DNA of 64,000 nucleotides from an uncultured Opitutia bacterium (lineage in GTDB: Bacteria > Verrucomicrobiota > Verrucomicrobiia > Opitutales > Opitutaceae). Where the stretch lies: contig CAITWF010000017.1 in NCBI GenBank assembly GCA_903896015.1, positions 1 through 64,000 on the forward strand, in the 5' to 3' direction. The position numbers and the translations under genes are program-made. The notes under the pieces were generated by a model, which was given only the letters and a program-made list of their open reading frames with translations, ran no database searches and had not been told where the DNA came from. This document shows positions 36,001-43,888 of this stretch, piece after piece (the first letter of the stretch is position 1; each line of letters opens with the position of its first letter).

Positions 36001-37031
36001 TCTTCAAGGCGTTCTCCCAGGTCGACTCCTCCACCACGCGTAAATACGGCGGCACCGGCCTCGGGCTCGCGATCTGCCAGCGCCTCTGCGGCCTCATGGG
36101 CGGCGCAATTCGCGTCCAGAGCAAGGCCGGCGCCGGCTCCGAATTCATCTTCACGATCGCGACCGAACCCGCGCCCGGCTTGATCGACTCCGGGCTACCG
36201 GCGCTTCCCGCGGCGCTCCGCGACCACGGCGTGCTCTGTATCGAGTCGCATCCCGTCACGATGGCGCGCCTCCGCACCCTGTTTGAAAAATGGGGTGCCC
36301 GCTGCACCATCGTTCCCCGCGTCGCCGATGTCCCCACCGCCAAGACGTCCTTCCCCACCCCCGGCCTCATTTTGATCGACGCAGGAGAAATCGGCGGCCC
36401 CTCGCCGCTCGGTCCGCTGGCCCGTTTCAAGTGTCACCGCCTGCTCATGTTTCCGTTTGGCCAGATCGCGCCTGCCGGGCTCGATGACGGACAGCCGACC
36501 GCGAGCATCTCGAAACCCCTCCGCACCACCGCGCTCACCCACGCGATCGCCACGCTCTTCAACCCGCTCGCCGCCGCTGCCGCCGCTGCCGCGAAAAAAT
36601 CCGAGCAACCTATCGCCGAGGAATTCCCTCTCGAGGTGCTCCTCGCCGAGGACAACGCGGTCAACCAAAAGGTCGCGCTGCGCTTCCTTGAGCGCCTCGG
36701 TTACCGCGCCCAGGCCGTCGCCAACGGCCTTGAGGTTCTCACCGCCCTCGAAAACCGCCGCGTCGATCTGATCCTCATGGATCTCCAGATGCCGGAGATG
36801 GACGGCCTCGAGGCCAGCCGTCAAATTCGCGCCAAGTTTCCCTCTGATCGCCAGCCGAAGATCATCGCGCTCACCGCCAACGCGATGCAGGGCGATCGCG
36901 AGCAGTGCCTCGCCGCCGGCATGGACGACTACGTGACGAAGCCGGTGAAGATGCACGAAATCTCCGCCGCCATCCGTCGCCAGTTCGGCCCCAACGCACC
37001 GAAGCCCGCCCTGCCCCAAGTCATCGGTTGA
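33036..37031 (+). CDS. Hybrid sensor histidine kinase with PAS domains and two receivers
   Basis: From the ATG at 33036 the product has 1331 residues: about seven N-terminal membrane helices (to about 250), an extracytoplasmic sensor segment (about 265-480), another helix (about 480-505), a coiled linker, two PAS domains (about 535-660 and 665-785), HisKA with His814 in FLASMSHEIRTPMNG, HATPase with LVNLINNAVKFT and YGGTGLGLAI, a degenerate receiver-like region (about 1060-1180) and a canonical receiver with Asp1249 in LILMDLQMPEMDG and Lys in VTKPVK. No HPt domain or DNA-binding domain is attached, so an external phosphotransfer partner is needed. It stands alone, 169 bases after the AsmA-like gene. 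Confidence 0.92.
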   Translation: MDSMPTLPRRSWSERASLVFAGAILILGLGSLLGWWLRFDEVLRPFPNLPAMKANLAVAFALLGGALFAVEFGHRAWCKLALLPAAIGAVTLLEHALAQPLGRAGFSIDEWLASDFLFDRETASPGRMSAMAAICVVLGGLALAWRATERGARARLFTEAVAGSLIASVGFSTLLGYAATLSAVYKWGTQTAVEPISAIALMLLGLAVLLLAWRDGVKAEGGPPSWSPMPAVIGCLTLTVILFVGLTERERLAVLDRTRIATDAYAQELKLKLDEQVRQVETLSRHWSDDLEQTWSASAAEQLAQRSSPYGGVTIAYVDSAHHTVWTHPVDVGASNFDHFTIPERREAILAANETTNAVLSGTTEIHMASGASEPGFAIYAAFSRSRKKNSGYVAADYVYSALFKKIGELHQGTEAIEANYHIDISIGGKRLYASIARDSRRSEADTYEKTYTIATDRNLHIALTPSIEALAQDRVWLPQLALGAGIGISVLLGLSVHLARSARAGQRAAELSNKKLFAENEERRRVEARLKVSDERLRLALDSTQIGIFEWSVAAGHVYYSPGLWAMLGFEHVRMPSTVEAWQSLIHPDDLPLYRRRIESQLSGIATFIEPEYRVRSRTGDWRWVYTRSKSVATAPDGRPTRIIGTVQDITARREAELALRESQAEARKLSLVASKTDNPVLIGSPDGRIEWANEAFCRVMEYSLDEVVGKNPAHFIIGPETNPRTVVRIRAAMAKGHGISTDVVNYSKSGRKYHVHVEIQPVRGSDGRVENFIAVETDITSRVETEEQLRRAKREADDASRAKSDFLASMSHEIRTPMNGVIGMTSLLMETTLNAEQRDYINTIRTSGEALLTIINDILDFSKIESGKMELERAPFELALCVEEALDLFAFQASAKKLDLVYHIAADVPGWIMGDVTRLRQVLVNLINNAVKFTPRGSIALEVRRVVREPDPLGFVNPLPHDPAHITLEFNVRDTGIGIPADRLDRLFKAFSQVDSSTTRKYGGTGLGLAICQRLCGLMGGAIRVQSKAGAGSEFIFTIATEPAPGLIDSGLPALPAALRDHGVLCIESHPVTMARLRTLFEKWGARCTIVPRVADVPTAKTSFPTPGLILIDAGEIGGPSPLGPLARFKCHRLLMFPFGQIAPAGLDDGQPTASISKPLRTTALTHAIATLFNPLAAAAAAAAKKSEQPIAEEFPLEVLLAEDNAVNQKVALRFLERLGYRAQAVANGLEVLTALENRRVDLILMDLQMPEMDGLEASRQIRAKFPSDRQPKIIALTANAMQGDREQCLAAGMDDYVTKPVKMHEISAAIRRQFGPNAPKPALPQVIG

Positions 37032-37122
37032 GCCGCGAACGACAGACACGACACGCGGCTTTACCTTACTGCGCAGATCCGCAAGGGTAGCGGGTCATGT
37101 TGTCTCCCTCCCTGCTTCACCC

Positions 37123-37779
37123 ATGACGATCGACTGGTGGAAGTTTTTACCCGCGCTGCTCCTGCTCCTCGTGCCCGGCGATCTGTTCAACGGCGGCGAG
37201 AAGGTGCGCTACCGCGACGTCACCCGCGAGTGGCACGGCTACTGGCTGCGCTTGCTCACCCACGGGATGCACACGATCGACCTCGGGCGCGCGGCGCTCG
37301 GAACCTGGCTGCTGCTCGACTCCCTGCACGGGGCGCCCGAAGCACGCGGCCTCCTGCGTTATGCACCGCTCGTCACGCAGGGCTCCATCCGGATCCTCGC
37401 CGTGTTAGTGCAGACGCTCGTCTGCCGGGAGAAGGATGCGATCAACGCGCCGTTCACGTTCGTGGTCGGCCTGCTGTTCGCGGGCATCTCGCCCGTCGTC
37501 GCGCTGTTTGCGGTGGCACTCGCCGTGCCGATCGCAGCAGGGATGCGCGCGCCGGCGGCATTTTTCCCGGTCGTCGCGATCGCGCACATTGGGATCGGCT
37601 TTTGGTTTCGCGGACGCGCCCTGGGCGGCGGCGCGAGCTTCGCCGTGCTGCCCAGCCTCGCCTTGGCCGCAATCGCCGCGATGGTGCCATTCTTGTGGTC
37701 GCTTATGTTCCGTCGCGATTTGGTCGTGGCCTACCGCGCGAAGCCTCGATCCGCCGAGACAAATTCCCCGCTGCGCTAA
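37123..37779 (+). CDS. Multi-pass membrane protein of unknown function
   Basis: The 218-residue protein has roughly six hydrophobic segments (FLPALLLLLVPGDLF, ALGTWLLLDSL, SIRILAVLVQTLVC, FTFVVGLLFAGISPVVALFAVALAVPIAAG, FFPVVAIAHIGIGFWF, FAVLPSLALAAIAAMVPFLWSLMF). The loop YRDVTREWHGYWLRLLTHGMHTIDLGRA is charged and looks conserved-like. I do not recognise the family. Its stop TAA overlaps the stop codon of the convergent sulfatase-like gene. Confidence 0.72.
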   Translation: MTIDWWKFLPALLLLLVPGDLFNGGEKVRYRDVTREWHGYWLRLLTHGMHTIDLGRAALGTWLLLDSLHGAPEARGLLRYAPLVTQGSIRILAVLVQTLVCREKDAINAPFTFVVGLLFAGISPVVALFAVALAVPIAAGMRAPAAFFPVVAIAHIGIGFWFRGRALGGGASFAVLPSLALAAIAAMVPFLWSLMFRRDLVVAYRAKPRSAETNSPLR

Positions 37780-38999
37780 ACCAAGGCCCCGAGTTGCGCG
37801 ATCTCCGCGGCGCACGCCGGATCGGCCGCGAGATTTTTGGTTTCACCCGGATCGCGCTGAAGATCGAAGAACATCCACGGCGTTCCATCGGCGTTGAGCG
37901 CGAGCTTGCGCGTAGCCGTGCGCACGCCGCGCCACACGCGTTCACACTGATGCGGCAATGCGACTACGCTCGGCATGGAGATGCGCGCGAACGACGTTTC
38001 GATTCGCGGACGTCGGTTCTCGATCTCAGCCAACATCAACTCGGGCAGATCAATCAATGAAACGGCGACCCCGCCCCGCGGGCTACCCGTCTTCCAACTC
38101 CCGCCTCCGATCAGCAGCGGCACGCGCACGCTTTCCTCATGCGGCCAGCCTTTGCGAAACAACCCATGCGCGCCGTGCATGTCGCCGTGCACACTGGTGA
38201 AAACCACGATTGTATTTCCCCGTTCGATGTCGCGCAGGAGAACTTCCCCGACCGCGCGATCGGTCGCTTCGAGGTGCGCGTAGTAGCCGGCGAGCTCGCG
38301 GCGGGCTCGCGCCTCGGCTTCGCCACCCCGTGGGACATTTGCCGGTAAAATAATTTCCTCAGGCTCGCGCGGAGCGATCCCGCCGGCCGGCGCATCGTAG
38401 GGCGGATGCGGTGGCTCAAGGCTGACCACGGCGAAGAATGTCTCGATTCCGGAGTTTCGATTTTGGATTTCTGCAAGCCACTCCGCCGCACGTTCACACA
38501 CGACGTCACTCTGATAGCCGGAAAAACGTTTCGGCTCCCGCAACCGCGTCCCATGCAGCCAAGGATCGTTGAGCAAAAATCCGCTCTCAAAACCCTCCCA
38601 CATTTCAAATCCCCCGCGCGCCTCCGGCGGCACAATCGTCGTGGCGTGCGCCTCACCCACGAGCGGCGCGGCCGGATCGCGTTTCCCCAAGTGCCACTTG
38701 CCGAAAAAAGCCGTCGCATAACCCCGCTCGCGCAGCGTGTGCGCGAGCGTCCGCGCCCCTGTCGGCAAAGGATCGAAGTAATCGCGCACGCCGTTTTCCG
38801 GCGACGACACGCCGGTGAACAGCGCGGCGCGCGCGAACGGCCCGAAGGGATGTGGCGTGACGGCCTGCGCGTAATTCACGCTCCTTGCCGCGAGTGCGTC
38901 GATGTGCGGCGTGCGCGCGTTCGGATCGCCCGCGTAGCCGCACGCCGCCGCGCGCCACTGCGTGGTGACGATCCAAAGGATGTTCGGCGGACGGTTCAT
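37776..38999 (-). CDS. Sulfatase-family protein with degraded active site (likely pseudoenzyme)
   Basis: The 407-residue product is clearly a sulfatase/alkaline-phosphatase fold: PPNILWIVTTQWRA, PHIDALAARSVNYAQA, FFGKWHLGK, SLEPPHPPY, FTSVHGDMHGAHGL and EESVRVPLL. However, the formylglycine motif C/S-x-P-x-R reads G-P-F-A-R (Gly53), the metal-binding Asp of the N-terminal TDQ motif is Thr13, and the Asp of the DHGD motif is Val270. Lys101, His103, His198 and His271 remain. No signal peptide is present. Sulfate-ester hydrolysis by the standard mechanism should be impossible, so it may be a pseudoenzyme that binds sulfated glycans, or have a new activity. Confidence 0.85.
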   Translation of the reverse strand: MNRPPNILWIVTTQWRAAACGYAGDPNARTPHIDALAARSVNYAQAVTPHPFGPFARAALFTGVSSPENGVRDYFDPLPTGARTLAHTLRERGYATAFFGKWHLGKRDPAAPLVGEAHATTIVPPEARGGFEMWEGFESGFLLNDPWLHGTRLREPKRFSGYQSDVVCERAAEWLAEIQNRNSGIETFFAVVSLEPPHPPYDAPAGGIAPREPEEIILPANVPRGGEAEARARRELAGYYAHLEATDRAVGEVLLRDIERGNTIVVFTSVHGDMHGAHGLFRKGWPHEESVRVPLLIGGGSWKTGSPRGGVAVSLIDLPELMLAEIENRRPRIETSFARISMPSVVALPHQCERVWRGVRTATRKLALNADGTPWMFFDLQRDPGETKNLAADPACAAEIAQLGALV

Positions 39000-39139
39000 G
39001 CGCTACAGCCGGCGAGCATGGATCGATTTGCGGGCGGACGTCGAAAACCATTTGCCACGGCGCGCCCGGCGGCTTGGCTCACGCACGAACGCCTTCGCGC
39101 CCCGCGAGGCGGCCCTTCACCCCGCGTTTGCTTGATGCC

Positions 39140-40357
39140 ATGAAAGTCCTCCCCGCTCTCACCGTTTCCCTCTTGTTCGCCGCGGTCGCTTCGGCCGGGC
39201 GCAGCGCGCCGTCGACCGGCATGCCGTTCTACGGCGATCCGCCGGATGCCCACCATCCCTGGGCCGTGCATGATCAAAACCGGCCGCAGCCGAAACGCGT
39301 TGAGCCCGGCACCTTTAGCACGCCGGAGCAGCCCGGCCAGCCGCCGTCCGACGCGATCGTGCTGTTCGACGGCACCACAGCATCGCTCACCAATTGGGAG
39401 GCCGACACCAAAGCCGGCGAACCCAGTGCGCCGACGAAGTGGGTCGTCAACGATGGTGCACTCGAGTGCGTGCCGAAGTCCGGCTACATCCGCACCAAGG
39501 ATGAATTCGGCGATATCCAACTCCACGTCGAATGGGCGGCGCCGAAAAACGTGAAGGGCGACAGCCAGGGCCGCGGCAACAGCGGCATTTTCTTGCTGGG
39601 TCTCAAAGGCACGGCCGACGGCCCCGAGGTTCAGGTACTCGATAACTACGACAATGCCACCTACGCCGATGGCTTCGCCGCCTCGGTCTACGGCACCAAC
39701 CCGCCGTTCGCCAACGCGCTCCGCCCGCCGGGGACGTTTCAGGTGATCGACATCGTTTTCCGCCGCCCCGTCTATCGCGACGGCAAACCGATCGACGCTG
39801 GTTACGTGACGGTATTCTGCAACGGAGTCCTCATGCAGGATCACACGCCGCTGGAAGGCCGCGGCGGTCACATGAAGCGGACATTCGCGGGCGAGTTCCC
39901 GGAAAAGGGCCACCTCAAACTACAGGACCACGGCAATCCCGTTCGCTTTCGCAATATCTGGCTCCGGCCGCTGCCAGCGCGCACCGTCGAGGGCGGCACC
40001 AATGGCTATCTCGATGCCGCCGCCACCACGGCGAAGCGCAAAGAGATCGCCGCCACCGTCCGCGCCGATGCCGCCCATCTCACCGGCACCGCGCAACTCC
40101 TTCGGCTCGCCGAATCGCTGGTTTACGAATCTGATGCCGCGACCGCGGCCCGAGTCACGCAACTGGGCGCCGCCTACGCCGCCGATCTGAAAAAACTCTC
40201 GGGCGCTGTGCTCGACGCGAAAAAGGACGAGGCGAAATCCGTCCAACGTGCGTGGCAGTATCTGGCGAAATGGAATTTCGTTTCCGCCGACTACGCGCCC
40301 AAGAGTGCGCTCGACGCCGTGATCAAGGCGCAGGGCTGGGATGCCGAGAAGAAATAA
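39140..40357 (+). CDS. Secreted DUF1080 (3-keto-disaccharide hydrolase-like) protein with C-terminal extension
   Basis: The ATG at 39140 gives 405 residues: signal peptide (MKVLPALTVSLLFAAVASA), a segment of about 50 residues with GMPFYGDPPDAHHPWAVHDQNR, a DUF1080 domain (about 70-285: VLFDGTTASLTNWE, FGDIQLHVEWAAP, GNSGIFLLG, PVRFRNIWLRPL) and a helical tail (about 300-405) rich in Ala/Lys. The helical tail is absent from the other DUF1080 proteins here. It precedes the TonB-dependent receptor but is separated by two terminator-like hairpins. Confidence 0.87.
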   Translation: MKVLPALTVSLLFAAVASAGRSAPSTGMPFYGDPPDAHHPWAVHDQNRPQPKRVEPGTFSTPEQPGQPPSDAIVLFDGTTASLTNWEADTKAGEPSAPTKWVVNDGALECVPKSGYIRTKDEFGDIQLHVEWAAPKNVKGDSQGRGNSGIFLLGLKGTADGPEVQVLDNYDNATYADGFAASVYGTNPPFANALRPPGTFQVIDIVFRRPVYRDGKPIDAGYVTVFCNGVLMQDHTPLEGRGGHMKRTFAGEFPEKGHLKLQDHGNPVRFRNIWLRPLPARTVEGGTNGYLDAAATTAKRKEIAATVRADAAHLTGTAQLLRLAESLVYESDAATAARVTQLGAAYAADLKKLSGAVLDAKKDEAKSVQRAWQYLAKWNFVSADYAPKSALDAVIKAQGWDAEKK

Positions 40358-40378
40358 CCTGCGACCGCCGCAGCCTAG

Positions 40379-40415
40379 CGCACCCGGGAGGATTCTCCTC
40401 TGGGTGCGTTTTTTT
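40379..40415 (+). terminator. Intrinsic terminator of the DUF1080 gene
   Basis: The stem CGCACCC (40379-40385) with GGGTGCG (40402-40408) is extended inside by GGAG/CTCC (40387-40390 with 40395-40398) and followed by seven T residues (40409-40415). It lies 21 bases after the stop codon. Confidence 0.85.
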
Positions 40416-40450
40416 GCATCGCGCCCGGGCGAACAGTGAGCGCAACGGAC

Positions 40451-40497
40451 GCCTGACGGTCAGGCTCTCATCGCACGGACAGCTGTCCGTTTTTATT
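40451..40497 (+). terminator. Tandem hairpins with T-rich tail in the TonB receptor leader
   Basis: GCCTGA-CGG-TCAGGC (40451-40465) is followed by the perfect palindrome ACGGACAGCTGTCCGT (40475-40490) and TTTTATTTG. The second hairpin with its T-run resembles a terminator. Coming about 35 bases after another strong terminator it may end a short RNA, or act as a leader attenuator. Confidence 0.5.
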
Positions 40498-40661
40498 TGA
40501 CTGCGCCGCCGAGCGCAAGACTCTCGTCGACGCCCCACTGCATTGCCCCTCGTCGCCCTCGGTCGTGCCTTCCCCTCGCACCGCGGCCGCAAAGCTTCCC
40601 TTCCCTCACGTCGACGCACGAAAGAGTGTTACGTGCAGGCCCTCCGCAAAATTCCCCGACC

Positions 40662-43600
40662 ATGATTAGCTCAAACCCTGACCGTCATTCCCTCGGCGGA
40701 TGGCTCGCCATCAGCCTGTCCCTCGCCCTGCTCGCGTTTTCCCCCGCAGCGCTTTTTGCGCAATCCACCACCGGCAGCGTCAGCGGCAGCATCGTTGACG
40801 CTTCGACCGGAAAATACCTCGAAGGCGCGGAAGTCTCCATCAACGGCACCGAACTTCACGACGTCACCGCGCGCGAAGGCACCTTCACTATCAACGGTGT
40901 TTCCGTCGGTGCGCACACCGTCACCGTCACGTATCCCGGCCTCGAGACTAAGAGCACCTCGGTCAACGTTGTCGCCGGTCAAGTCGTGACGGCCCCGTTT
41001 CGCCTCGGGACGAGCGAAGTCGTAACGCTTTCGGAATTCAAGGTCGCCGGCACAAAAGAAGGCATGTCGCAGGCGATCGCGCTCCAAAAAACCGCCGCCA
41101 ACTCCAAAGTTGTCGCCGCCGGCGATCAATACGGCGACATCGCCGAGGGCAACGCCGCCGAATACCTGAAGTTCCTTCCCGGTGTTGGCATCGACTACAA
41201 CGCCAACGACGCCCGCGCCGCCACGCTGCGCGGCATGAGCACCGCGTTCACGAACGTCACCATGAACGGCAACCCGCTCGCGAGCGCCACCTCGGGCAAT
41301 CTCAACCGCCGCTTCGAATTTGAGCAGGTATCGATCAGTAACGTCGAAACGATCGAAGTCTTCAAGACCCTCACCCCGGAAATGCAGGCGACCAGCACCG
41401 GCGGCGCCGTCAATCTCGTCACGAAGAGCGCCTTCGATCGCGAAGGCACCCTCGCCACCTACCGCGTCTACCTCCAGGCGATCAGCGACGACCTCACCAC
41501 CGCCAAGACTCCCGGCTGGGGCCAGGAACTCACCCGCAAAATCCTCCCCGGCATCGATGTGAACTACGCCACCCGCCTCACGCCGAACCTCGGCATAAAC
41601 GTCAGCTATAAAAATTCCCAGCTCTTCAACGACTATCCGCGCTCCTCGTATTCCTGGGACTACAATCCCGCCGACGGCGGCACGCCCACTCACCCGATCC
41701 TCACTTCGTGGAATTTGCAGAACGAGCAGAAAGACACCCGCCGCCAGGGCTTCTCCACCCAACTCGACTACCGCCTCGGGGAGCACACCAAGCTCTCCTT
41801 TCTCGGTGACTGGACCTACTACGATCTGATCTTCACCGATCGCACGACGACGGTAAACACCGGCACGGTCGCCGCGCTGGCCACCACCTCGACGCCGTTC
41901 TCCGGCACGACCTTCAACGGCCTTGCTGGCAAAGGCTCCGTCACCTTCCAGGAAATCAACCGCTGGAAGTCCGGCGTCACCTGGGATTTCCCGCTCAACT
42001 TCACGCACGATTTCGCCGACGGCTCCAAGCTCGAGGCCAGCACTTTCTGGAGCCAGGCCTACAGCAAATACCGCGACACGACCGGCTCCTGGTATTCCGA
42101 TGTCACCATCCAGCGCGGCGGCACCAGCCCCCAGACCAACACCGTCACCGATCCCATCACGGTCGGGTTCGATAACATAGGCGGCATCGTCCCTTCCTAC
42201 CGCGTCACCGACGGCACCGGCGCCGCCGTCAACCTCAACGATATCAGCAAGGATCAAGTCACCCAAATCCGTAGCCGCCCGCAAACCGGTGTCGATACGC
42301 ACGACGGCGCGAGCCTCGACTACAAGAAAGTTTTCGCCACCACGATCCCGTTGTCGCTCAAGTTCGGCGGCCGCGTGGATGACACCACCCGCAACATCGC
42401 CGACCCGATCTTCAACCGCACGGGCACCTCTGCCGCGACCGGCTTCGGTGGCGCTTCCGCCATCACCGGCACGACTCTCGCCGGCCTCGCCGACACCGCG
42501 TTCGTCAACCACTCGATCGGCTACGGCCTCCCAGCCTATACGTTCCCGAGCGTCTATCGCGCCTTCTCTGCGCTCGGCGGCAACAACTACCTGCCCTACA
42601 CTCCGGCCAGCGACACTCAGGCGCGCTTCGACGACACCACCAGCGCCGGCTACGTCCGCGCCGATATCACACCCGTCGACCATCTTCTCGTCGTCGGCGG
42701 CATCCGCTACGAAGACCGCCTCACCAAGGTGCAGAACCGCCTGCTCACCCTCCCGGCACCGATCAACAGCCAATTCGCCGACAAGCGCTGGTTCCCCTCG
42801 CTCAATCTGAAATACACGCCCACCAGCGAACTCGTCTTCCGCTTCGGCTACGCCAAATCGATCGGCCTGCCCGACTACAGCGATCTCCTCCCCGGGCCCG
42901 CCACCTTCACCGATCCTGCCGGCGGCAATCGCGGCAAAGTCAGCGTCTACAATCCCACTCTCCAAGCGTATCACGTCGACAATTTTGACGCCGGCGTAGA
43001 ATACTACTTTAGCCGCTCCGCTTTCGCCTCCATCTCGGTTTTCCGCAAGACGCTCACCAACTTCATCGTCACCGGTTCGCAGGCGCTCACCGCCGCCTCC
43101 GCCGCCTCGCTCGGCATCAGCCAAAATTCCCTCGGCGCCACCTTCGACCAATACGACATCACGACGAAGTTCAACGTGCCCGACGCCGGCCACTACAACG
43201 GCATCGAGGTCGGCTACTCGCAAAATTTCACGTTCCTCCCGAAGCCGTTCAACACCCTCGGCCTACAGATCAACGGCACCCTCCTCACCATCGATCCTAT
43301 CAAGACCAACATGGTCTTCAGCTCGACCGACGCGAATCTCAACGCCGCGATTCTCCAACAGGTCAACAAGACGCTAGAATTCGCATCCGTGAAGCAAGCC
43401 CTCAATGTCACGCTCAACTACAGCATCGGCAAGTTCGGCTTCAACGTCTCGACCAACTACACCGGCCATGTCCTGAAGGCCTTCTCGCAGAAGACGATTC
43501 AGTACAGCGATCTGATTCCCGGCACAGCGACGAAAATCCCGGCCCAATACTACAACGAGTATCAGTATCAGGCCCCACGTGAGCTCGTCGACGTGCGCAT

Positions 43601-43751
43601 CGACTACAAGTGGAGCCGAAAATTCACGCCCTATTTCCAGGCGCGAAACATTTTCGGCCGCCCGATCATCATGTCCACGCCGACGCTCCCCTTCAACCAC
43701 GCCGAATACGGCGACCCCATCTTCGAACTCGGCGTCCGCGGCGTGTGGTGA
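40662..43751 (+). CDS. TonB-dependent receptor with carboxypeptidase-regulatory-like domain
   Basis: The ATG at 40662 gives 1029 residues. Order: signal peptide (about 1-33, ending LFAQ), carboxypeptidase-D regulatory-like beta domain (about 36-116: SGSIVDASTGKYLEGAEVSI), a TonB-type linker (VVTLSEFKVAG), plug domain (about 135-270: LPGVGIDYNANDARAATLRGM, VTMNGNPLAS, IEVFKTLTPEM, GGAVNLVTK) and a beta-barrel to the C-terminus, ending FELGVRGVW. Such outer-membrane receptors import oligosaccharides or metal chelates with TonB-ExbBD energy. Adjacent glycoside hydrolase and DUF1080 genes make a carbohydrate ligand likely. There is no SusD partner. A terminator follows. Confidence 0.92.
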   Translation: MISSNPDRHSLGGWLAISLSLALLAFSPAALFAQSTTGSVSGSIVDASTGKYLEGAEVSINGTELHDVTAREGTFTINGVSVGAHTVTVTYPGLETKSTSVNVVAGQVVTAPFRLGTSEVVTLSEFKVAGTKEGMSQAIALQKTAANSKVVAAGDQYGDIAEGNAAEYLKFLPGVGIDYNANDARAATLRGMSTAFTNVTMNGNPLASATSGNLNRRFEFEQVSISNVETIEVFKTLTPEMQATSTGGAVNLVTKSAFDREGTLATYRVYLQAISDDLTTAKTPGWGQELTRKILPGIDVNYATRLTPNLGINVSYKNSQLFNDYPRSSYSWDYNPADGGTPTHPILTSWNLQNEQKDTRRQGFSTQLDYRLGEHTKLSFLGDWTYYDLIFTDRTTTVNTGTVAALATTSTPFSGTTFNGLAGKGSVTFQEINRWKSGVTWDFPLNFTHDFADGSKLEASTFWSQAYSKYRDTTGSWYSDVTIQRGGTSPQTNTVTDPITVGFDNIGGIVPSYRVTDGTGAAVNLNDISKDQVTQIRSRPQTGVDTHDGASLDYKKVFATTIPLSLKFGGRVDDTTRNIADPIFNRTGTSAATGFGGASAITGTTLAGLADTAFVNHSIGYGLPAYTFPSVYRAFSALGGNNYLPYTPASDTQARFDDTTSAGYVRADITPVDHLLVVGGIRYEDRLTKVQNRLLTLPAPINSQFADKRWFPSLNLKYTPTSELVFRFGYAKSIGLPDYSDLLPGPATFTDPAGGNRGKVSVYNPTLQAYHVDNFDAGVEYYFSRSAFASISVFRKTLTNFIVTGSQALTAASAASLGISQNSLGATFDQYDITTKFNVPDAGHYNGIEVGYSQNFTFLPKPFNTLGLQINGTLLTIDPIKTNMVFSSTDANLNAAILQQVNKTLEFASVKQALNVTLNYSIGKFGFNVSTNYTGHVLKAFSQKTIQYSDLIPGTATKIPAQYYNEYQYQAPRELVDVRIDYKWSRKFTPYFQARNIFGRPIIMSTPTLPFNHAEYGDPIFELGVRGVW

Positions 43752-43811
43752 TCTCCGATCGATGGTGAATGGGGAGGCGGCACGATCGCCATGTCTCCCA
43801 TCGCTCTGCTC

Positions 43812-43843
43812 AAGGCCCGCCGTCCGGCGGGCCTTTTTCTTTT
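43812..43843 (+). terminator. Intrinsic terminator of the TonB receptor gene
   Basis: An 8-bp stem GGCCCGCC (43814-43821) with GGCGGGCC (43826-43833), loop GTCC, extended by AA/TT and followed by TTTTTCTTTT. It lies about 60 bases after the receptor stop. Confidence 0.9.
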
Positions 43844-43888
43844 CACTCTCGTCTCCGTCTCGCCCGCGCGCTCCATTTCTCATGCTCC

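Larger units (their letters stand above)
40358..40661. other. 304-base region between DUF1080 gene and TonB receptor
   Basis: It contains a terminator right after the DUF1080 gene, a second hairpin pair with a T-run about 60 bases further on, and then about 160 bases of probable promoter and leader before the receptor start. No coding sequence is supported here. Confidence 0.5.

Noticed and set aside
40671-43223. An 850-codon open frame on the minus strand opposite the TonB receptor
   Set aside because: It is the antisense shadow of a clearly conserved plus-strand gene. Its translation has no recognisable motif and is compositionally biased (Glu, Gly, Val, Arg-rich), as expected from GC-rich codon third positions.
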